The notes below the pieces were generated by a model. It saw only the letters and a list, made by a program, of their open reading frames with translations, had not been told where the DNA came from and made no database searches. A stretch of DNA of 64,000 bases from Brachionus sp. 'Tiscar' (Eukaryota > Rotifera > Eurotatoria > Ploima > Brachionidae). Both the position numbers and the translations under genes were made by a program. The stretch is from NCBI GenBank assembly GCA_006352455.1, contig VANL01000044.1, positions 1 to 64,000 on the forward strand, given 5' to 3'. This document shows, piece by piece, positions 57,022 through 64,000 of the stretch; position 1 is the stretch's first letter; each line of letters opens with the position of its first letter.

Positions 57022-57516
57022 CTAATTAAAATCATCTAAATTTAAATCAGTATTGAAAATATTTTGATACGCTTGTGGATTTAGGCTTAAAGAGCTCTGA
57101 TCTTGATGACTAATATCCATTTTGTTTGCTTTTATTCCATTAATCAAATCTTGATTCTGATCTAGCTTACTTAAATCAAAGGTACACATCTCTTTATATG
57201 AGTTAAGCATTTCATTCTCTTTTTTATATTGATTTAGTAATTTTTGATAATACTCTTGCTGTTCAGAAAGACTCATATCAATTCCGGGTATATTTTCTAA
57301 CAATGCACGGGCTTTTTCAAACTTTGTTTTCAATTCGTTTATTTTTGGTGCTAATTTGGATGGATTATTTTCAAAACTATATTAAGATAATGATCAAGTT
57401 TCATAGCAAAATATTTTTTTAATTAAAAAATCAAACCTTTTCATAACTTCATAAATTTCTGTCAAAAAATTGAAATTTTGTTTGTAATTTTCGATATTTG
57501 GTAAATTTTTATCCAT
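57022..57516 (-). CDS. MED9: Mediator complex subunit 9
   Basis: Subunit of the Mediator middle module, which bridges transcription factors and RNA polymerase II in the nucleus. Two exons, 57437-57516 and 57022-57376 (60-nt intron, phase 2), give 144 aa, as in vertebrates. The N-terminal part YKQNFNFLTEIYEVMK and the core KARALLENIPGIDMSLSEQQ then YKKENEMLNSYKEMCTF match the MED9 pattern (PGI, then LL.KYK..C.F). The C-terminal tail is polar and extends beyond the family core. It lies 198 bp downstream of eRF3 on the same strand. Confidence 0.85.
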
Positions 57517-57714
57517 TCTTGTGTTTAGATGAATATTTAAAGATTTTTTTTTATTCAATTAAATCTATAGCATACTATTGCTATCTTTTGACTACTTAAA
57601 TAATAAAATATACGATTAAGTTTTATTCTTTATTTTTGAAATATTTGGAAAGAATTAATAAATTTCTTTTAGAATGGAAATATATGTAATTCCATTATGT
57701 TTCAATATTTTAAC

Positions 57715-59819
57715 TTATTCGACGATTTTTAAAACTTTCCCGACGGCAACCGTTTTGCTCTCGTATCTCAGAGTAAATCTGCCTAATTGTGGAAATAATT
57801 TAAATGGTTCCATACAAACAGCTGTATTATTTCCTAATACTTCAAATCGACAAATTGCAATTTGATCTTGTTTGATGAATTTAGGCCTATTTTTAAGATC
57901 TTTTTCTCCAGTTTTTTTGTCCACAAGACCAATTATAAGTCTGATTTCAACTTCACAAGTAGCTGCGTGTATATGCATAATCGAGTTGAAGCCAGACGTT
58001 ATGATCGATGGATAATCTAAAATAATAACCTTGATGTAATAAATTAATATTGTTATTTACGAAAAAGAAAATTTATTTAAATTTTACTTGAGCGTCAAAC
58101 ACTTTAGCCACTTGACAAAAATCTTTCAAATCACAAAGAACAAATCCTGGCGAAATTTCCTTAAAAATCAAATTGTACTACATCAATTAAACATTTTTTT
58201 AGTTAAATACTTCTTCTTCAATTCCTTTTAGTTTTAATTTAACATTGTCACCACAGACAGCAGAATCTGTTTCTTCTTCTTCATAATAAATATTTACTAC
58301 TTCAACTTTTACTTTATTTGGCATAACAATGAGCTTTTCATTTAATTTTATCATTCCCGATTCAATTTTGCCCATTACTAAAGTTCCCATATCCTAAAAT
58401 ATTTGAGATAATTTTATTGCATAAAAATGATTTCAATGAAAAAGACCTTGTATTTGTCAATTAAAGGCATTCTAACTGGTCCATTCACAGTTCTATTAAT
58501 AGTTGGCAATGAGTCTAAATAGTCGATAAAACACGGAGCACGGTACCAAGGACAAATAGATTCAGGAGCCGGTTCTTTAATAAATGCACCAGTAAACCCA
58601 GAACATGGCATAAAGTGTGTATCTTTGCCTGGTTGGAAACCACACTTTTTCAAATATGGACTTAGTCTTTCTTTGATTTCTTCATATCGACCTTGATCCC
58701 AATTTACGGTCGAATCATCCATTTTGTTTACTAAAACGATTAGATATTTAACACCTGCTGTCTTAACTAACATAGCGTGCTCTCTAGTTTGTCCACCGCG
58801 TTCAAAACCGGTTTCAAATTCACCTTTTCGAGCTGAAATTACAAGGACCGCAATATCAGCTTGTGATGCACCACCAATCATGTTGGGGACAAAACCTTTA
58901 TGGCCTGGTGCATCCAATATAATAAAATGTTTCTTTTCCGTTTCGAAAAATGCTCTTCCAACTTCAACTGTTTTTCCTTTTTCTCTTTCTTCCAAATTTG
59001 TGTCTAAAGCCCATGACAAATACCACGATTCACGGTTTTTTTCTTTGGCTTCACGCTCATATTTTTCAAGTGTTCTTTTATCAACCATACCGGTTAAGAA
59101 CATAATTTGACCTCCTATGGTAGATTTACCAGCATCTACGTGACCACAAAATATAACATTTATAGGCTCTTTTTTTGGTTTATATTCACGTACCACTAAT
59201 TGCTTTTTTGATGGTTTGGCTGCCTCAGTAGCATTTTCACTTTCAGCCGACCCCTCACCATTAGGTTCATCGTCACCATCTTTATCCCACTCCTCATCTT
59301 CTTTAATGGAAGCAACTGATGGAGCAACACTTTTTTCTATTTCTACTGAAGATTCTTGTTTTGTTTCACAGTTTATTTCCTCAAATGCTTTGGTTGTGAG
59401 TTTTTCCTTGAGTTCTACTGAGAGATTTTGAACCGATTTTTCGTTAGATTGTCTGTTATATTCTGATTCGGCAGGTTGATTAGATGTTGATTTTAAAGTT
59501 GATGGTTGAGTTAAAACCGAAGGTTGATTTGGTGGCTGATTCAATTGTTGAGGAAAGTTTTGTGGTGACATATTTGTTAATTGATTTTGAGGCGCAAACG
59601 GCTGTCGATATTGTTGCATCGGAGGCCCTTGTTGTAAATAAAGTGGTGCCAACTGAGGTGAAATTTGAGACATAGACATTTGTGGCCTTGCTTGTCCAGT
59701 ATTTGGAATATTGACTTAGAAAAATTATTTTATTAAAATAATTAATTTCATGATCCTAATTTACATTTTGGAACAAATTCAGGAGCATCTAGGTTAAAAT
59801 TTTGTTGCCAATTGGACAT
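57715..59819 (-). CDS. GSPT1: Eukaryotic release factor 3 (eRF3/GSPT)
   Basis: Translational GTPase that works with eRF1 to end translation in the cytosol. Five exons, 59765-59819, 58447-59714, 58211-58393, 58088-58159 and 57715-58029, give 630 aa. The N-terminal region has a PAM2-like motif NFNLDAPEFVPK for poly(A)-binding protein, a Gln/Pro-rich part and an acidic stretch. The G domain shows G1 GHVDAGKST, the switch II motif DAPGHKGF, G4 NKMD and the G5 region PCSGFTGAF. Domain 2 begins DMGTLVMGKIESG. Domain 3 contains GFNSIMHIHAATCEVEI and ends GRFTLRYESKTVAVGKVLKI. The usual RDEGKT in that last motif is RYESKT here. Confidence 0.96.
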
Positions 59820-61051
59820 TTTCCGATTTAAATCGCTTGAAAAAATCTTTAAAAAAATAAAAATTCAAGGAATTAATTAGATAAATCTGTATAACGTTCT
59901 TTAAACAAAATAAGTGATTCAATTATATCAATAAAAAGCATGAGAGAATTTTTATGAGCTTTTAATTTCTTAAATATAATAAGTAAATATTAAATTTATA
60001 TTGCATTGTATATAATGTGATTTTATATGTAATAGGATAAAATATATTGAATTTATTTGTGTAATAAATTTTAAGATGCACATTGAAATTTCAAATTATT
60101 GTGCAAATTCCTATTATGATCAAAATTTATATTTATAAAATCGGACTTAATGAAGATTATTAATTTATATACATATATATATATACATATATATGTATGT
60201 TAATAGAATTTTGAATGTTTATTTGCATTAAAACTTATGTCAAAGAAAACGTCTTATAATAATTATAAGAATAAATTTTTATTAAATTTTAAAAACTATA
60301 TCTAAATTATTTTCCAATGAATGGTATTTCAATAAGATTTTTTCAAACCAAAATTTATCAAAATTTATCATTTTTTATTATTATTTTTATTCTAATATCT
60401 TTTAGTTATATTTAAAAGAAGCCTTAAGTTTAATTTTAACTTAATTTTAATTTATCAAATAAATATAGATAACATCATTTTGTCCAGAAAAAACGAAAAA
60501 AATTTTTTTAAAAAGAATGAAATGAAGAGTTTTACAATGATTTTATTTTTATATTTTCAATCAATAATTTCTGATTCTTATTTCTAATCTTTTTAAATTG
60601 TTATTTTAATTTTTAAACACTGGGTTCTTTATTTTATTAAAATCTCCTTAGAAGACTTATCATATTATGATAAATATTTCATCCAAAATAAACTATAATT
60701 TGAGACAGAGAAGTAATCTTTCTTTAGTTTGACCGTCTAGGTTTAATAACTAATTATATTTTGAGAATACTATGTAATTTGACTTACCAATTGAAATTTT
60801 CATATTAGATTTTGAAATATTAAATGCTTAATTTCGAATTTGTGCACTTGATCGAGCCTAATAGAACATAAAAATTTTTATTAGATTTTTTTAAAGTAAA
60901 ATTTTGATTTAGTTTTAAAATCTAATTTATTGAATAAAATTATTTTTTAATTATTATCTTAATTTTTGCTGCTTTTTAGCTTTTTTAACACAACTACATT
61001 TTTTTGAAGATATGTCTTGCAAGTAAATGTTTAATTTCAAGTAGAAAAATT
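59820..61051. other. Gene-poor stretch with TA/CATA microsatellite
   Basis: AT-rich. At about 60167-60200 there is an ATATACATATAT simple repeat, self-complementary. It also holds the eRF3 promoter region. No gene seen. Confidence 0.55.
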
Positions 61052-61300
61052 TTAAAAAATACCCATATATTTTCTACAAGGACAAAGATCAGAACAGTCA
61101 CAAAGCTTATTTTGTTTCAAGCACTCGCATTCATTGCCTTAAAAATAATTAATTGCTTCTTTTCCAATGGATAGAATCCTGGCCATACCGTTATTATAAT
61201 AGTCAGGATTAGTCTTAATACAAGCGACATTGCTAGAATTCTTTTGCAATATGCTCATCTATTTACCTTGAAAGCTGCAAACTTTAGAATTCTTATCCAT
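61052..61300 (-). CDS. Candidate 39-aa cysteine-rich, metallothionein-like protein
   Basis: Two exons, 61267-61300 and 61052-61137, joined at GTAAAT...TTTTTAAG in phase 1, give 39 aa. The protein starts MDKNSKVCSFQG and continues NECECLKQNKLCDCSDLCPC before ending RKYMGIF. It has seven cysteines, six of them in CxC pairs (ECEC, CDC, CPC), with Lys between, which is the style of metallothioneins. No signal peptide. The 129-nt intron holds a 73-bp copy of the neighbouring gene's exon (61168-61240). Without it the intron would be 56 nt, the usual length here. The alternative is chance; no homologue is known to me. Confidence 0.55.
61168..61240 (-). repeat. 73-bp copy of a coding segment of the adjacent RabGAP gene
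   Basis: Matches 62149-62221 with a single difference (CCATACC here, CCATGCC in the gene). The source segment encodes NSSNVACIKTNPDYYNNGMA and a few flanking residues. The copy sits inside the intron of the cysteine-rich gene in the same orientation and is flanked by TTCTTTT on both sides, possibly a 7-bp target duplication. Confidence 0.9.
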
Positions 61301-61735
61301 ATTTTACCAAGTTTTCAGATTGAAAAAGAAAATTAAAAATAAAATTTTATAAAGATTTACTTATGTTATTTTAAAGACAATATATTAAGGAGAAATAGTC
61401 AATCCTTTATATTATATATGTAACAAAAATAAGATTTTCTATTAATAGCTATGGAAGTCAAATAAAAAAAATTGAATTTCGAATTTATTTTAAATAAATT
61501 ATATATAAAACTCAATTAATTTTTGTTTAAAAATTACAAATTTTAAAATTATTTCAATATTTTATTATATAACAATTTTTCAGCTAGAAATATTATTCAG
61601 TAGAAACAAAAATAGAAAATTCACCACTAAATTAAATGCTTTTTTAAATAATTGAATTTACTTAAAATAAAAAATTAGGGAAAAATAAAATAAGATTTAA
61701 ATTGCACTCGTTTAAAACGGATCAAAATATTATGC
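61301..61735. other. Spacer between the cysteine-rich gene and the RabGAP gene
   Basis: AT-rich, about 0.4 kb, no gene seen. It should contain the promoter of the cysteine-rich gene if that gene is real. Confidence 0.5.
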
Positions 61736-64000
61736 TCAAATATAATCACATTGCTCTATTAAATCTTGATTTGAAGGAATTTTGTTTGATTTACTAGGCG
61801 ACAAATCAAGCTTATTTAATTGCGGTAATAGGTCACGATTAGGAACTTGAGCAATCATAGAATAATTTTTTAAAGTATTCTTCATTTCATTTTGCTGTTG
61901 AATATTTGCTATTCGAAGGGAATGATTTTGAATATTATGTTTTATTGGTGAATTATATGACCCAGTAGCCGAAGTTTTCAGAAATTCGCCTGGTTGTATG
62001 AAGCTTTTTTGGAGACCTCTAAGCGAAGCAGTTCGCTTACTATAACCTACTGTCACAGTGCTTACGTTTGACTTATAATTTGTAGGCGGTACATTCACTC
62101 GAGTATAAATGCCATGTGGACTACGAACATATTCATTTATTTTACCTGTGGATAGAATCCTGGCCATGCCGTTATTATAATAGTCAGGATTAGTCTTAAT
62201 ACAAGCGACATTGCTAGAATTTGTTTCAGAATTTATTAAGGTTCCCGATGAAGTATGCGGAATAGATACAATACTAGCCGTATTATTCAGATAGGATTTT
62301 GAAGATGCCGTAGAACCATTAATTTGGCGGCTATTTGGTGAAATGATATGAGTAATCAATGCAGAAGATGATGAAGAAGTTGTTTTGGCATTTACAGTCA
62401 ACTGCTTGTGTTTAGGACTTGATTTATGCAAAGAATTCGAGCTATATTTCAATGGACTTGCTTTTGGATTTAAAAAAGAATTTTTTTGTTCTTTAAAATT
62501 TTCATAATCGGATATCTGATTTGTAAATGAGCTACTTGAAGCCGAATTTTTTGAGTTGATTTTATTTGTTGAATTATCAATTGAATTTATCGATCTATGT
62601 GGTGAAGACTGCCGAGTCATGTTTGAAATCATGGACTCGATGTCCATATCGTCATCATATTCGCTTAATTTTGACGGATTCAAATCATCGTCAGAGTCTA
62701 AATCATCGTCGGAATCTTCATCATCTGTGAGCAAGTCAATTTTGCTTCCATCGAGTTTTTTTTTTTCTTCAAGACGCTTTCTGCGTCTTTCTTCTCTCTT
62801 CATTTTTTCCGTTTCAAGTCTATTCTTAGCAAGTTGCTTTAGTTGTTCGTCACGATCTTCTTCGCTAATACTGTTTTTTGATTTTTTTTCGGCCAATTTA
62901 TTAAGAAATTCTTGATTATCCATTAGTTTTAAATCTCCAAATGGCATGCTTGGTAACTCATTTACTGGAATTGCTTCAACCAAGGCGCTTTCAAATTTAT
63001 AGCGAAGCAATTTTTCGATGCATTCGTTCAATTTTTCCATGACTAGATCGTCACTAAAAACAAAATTTTCTGGCAGCTTATGATTTAAAAATTCGTTTAT
63101 CTTGTCCATATCAAATTCTTTTTGAAGTAGAGTTTCTTATAACAAAGAATAGAATAAAAATTAACTCCATATAAAAGGCTTACTTTTGTGCATTTTTAAA
63201 ATGCAGTATGACATGGCTAATATAGTGATGTCACCTTTTAATAAATATACATCCCAAACTCGTAGAACTAATGAAAATGGTAGCTAATAATTTTTTAAAT
63301 AAGAATTTTTTATTATTTTAGCTAATAAATTAAGATGAAACCTACCGCGTCTAAAAAACACTGTAAAAACCATTTTGTGGTATAAATTAACGGCGTTATA
63401 TTACATTTAATCTAATTTATTTTTAAAAAATAATTTTGTATAAAATTGTAGATATTAAATGAAAATATTTCGAAAAAATACTATTATATTAAAAGAATTT
63501 AAACTTACGAATTTCTTATGAATTTTTGGCAACAGAGTTTTTATAATCATTTCGTGTTTGTCTGAATAACGGATAAGCTTCGGAAATCCACTTTTGAATA
63601 AGCCGTGCATCGAATACTTTGAATTGGACATCAATTGAGACAAAGCCCAAAATGTTTGCTAAATAATTTTTCTTTTAATGCTGATCTAATTTAATTTTAA
63701 ATGTATTACCTCTTCATCAGACAAATACATAAGCAACAATGCTGTTAATGTCGACATTCCTTGACAATAACCAATTTCAGTATTATATACAGAATAGGCA
63801 GCCAAAACATTATACAATTGTCTTTGCCTAAATTATAAATGATAAATAAATAATAATTACTGGGATTTATAGAATTTTAAAACCTTTGACAATATCTTTT
63901 TTTATAAGCATAGTTGTTACGAAATGTTCGATTTATATCCAGGTCTATTTGTCTAAGTTCCAAGGAATATTTTCGAGCAAAATTCTTCATTTTCTATTAA
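61736..64000 (-). CDS. USP6NL: USP6NL (RN-tre)-like TBC-domain Rab GTPase-activating protein, 5' part beyond the window
   Basis: Stimulates GTP hydrolysis by Rab proteins in membrane traffic. Exons seen, in coding order: 63884-63993 (possibly further), 63710-63827, 63509-63658, 63346-63411, 63184-63283 and 61736-63135. The TBC catalytic Arg is in QIDLDINRTFRNN and the Gln in YCQGMSTLTALLL. QTFWALSQLM, GFPKLIRY, YTTKWFLQCFLDALPF and LVLRVWDVYLLKGD follow USP6NL. After the domain comes a long tail with a charged helix (RLETEKMKREERRRKRLEEK), an acidic run (DDEDSDDDLDSDDD) and a Ser/Asn-rich region ending EQCDYI. The last exon is 1.4 kb and gave rise to the copy at 61168-61240. The start codon lies outside the window. 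Confidence 0.92.

Noticed and set aside
58724..59675. Several plus-strand frames over the eRF3 gene
   Set aside because: Antisense shadows of the conserved GTPase exon.
62556..62915. 119-codon Ser-rich plus-strand frame
   Set aside because: Reverse complement of the acidic and Lys/Glu-rich part of the RabGAP tail.
1..64000. CRISPR array, bacterial operons, riboswitches
   Set aside because: No regularly spaced repeats, and gene structure is eukaryotic throughout.

Overview
The window reads as nuclear DNA of a small, very AT-rich animal genome. The genes are animal-type: a neuropeptide-class GPCR, an NWD-type NACHT/WD40 protein, USP36-like, USP6NL-like, HSDL1-like, GFUS, eRF3, MED9, and a ciliary microtubule inner protein. 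Most are cut into short exons by GT-AG introns of about 45-65 nt. A monogonont rotifer such as Brachionus would fit the base composition, intron size and a bacterial-looking sugar epimerase. That assignment is inference; nothing in the window proves it.

Layout. 1-1765: five tRNA-Leu(AAG) genes in strictly alternating orientation, one degenerate, plus a small palindromic MITE. 2312-5246 (-): USP36-type deubiquitinase. 7002-12194 (+): intronless ZNFX1-type helicase with NFX1 zinc fingers. 12402-14935 (+): two small unrecognised spliced genes. 16006-16650 (+): guanylate kinase. 18049-18854 (+): unrecognised 252-aa protein. 19574-22035 (+): 14-exon SLC5 sodium-coupled transporter. 22137-22533 (-): CIMIP1-like ciliary protein. 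23124-24583 (-): GDP-L-fucose synthase, divergent from 25501-26514 (+), an NDP-sugar epimerase-like SDR. 29152-36890 (+): 16-exon NWD-type NACHT/WD40 protein with a C-terminal CaaX-like box. 37542-38642 (-): HSDL1-like pseudoenzyme. 40246-42129 (-): GPCR. 42.2-51.4 kb: gene-poor and rich in mobile elements (tRNA-headed SINE, Ulp1/C48 protease gene of transposon type, gutted non-LTR retroelement, and a TA-flanked TIR element holding a tiny spliced ORF). 52081-53271 (-): unrecognised 396-aa protein. 54.9-56.8 kb: second SINE copy, 70-bp tandem duplication, second MITE copy. 57022-59819 (-): MED9 and eRF3 close together. 61052-61300 (-): candidate 39-aa cysteine-rich protein whose intron holds a 73-bp copy of the neighbouring gene's coding exon. 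61736 to the right edge (-): USP6NL-like TBC RabGAP, cut by the window end.

These genes do not form one pathway. Local relationships worth noting are the divergent pair of nucleotide-sugar SDR genes (GFUS and the epimerase), the eRF3-MED9 tandem 198 bp apart, and the exon copy linking the RabGAP gene to the small cysteine-rich gene. Exon joins were worked out by hand from reading frame, GT-AG sites and family alignment. Multi-exon totals all close in frame, but boundaries should be checked against transcripts.
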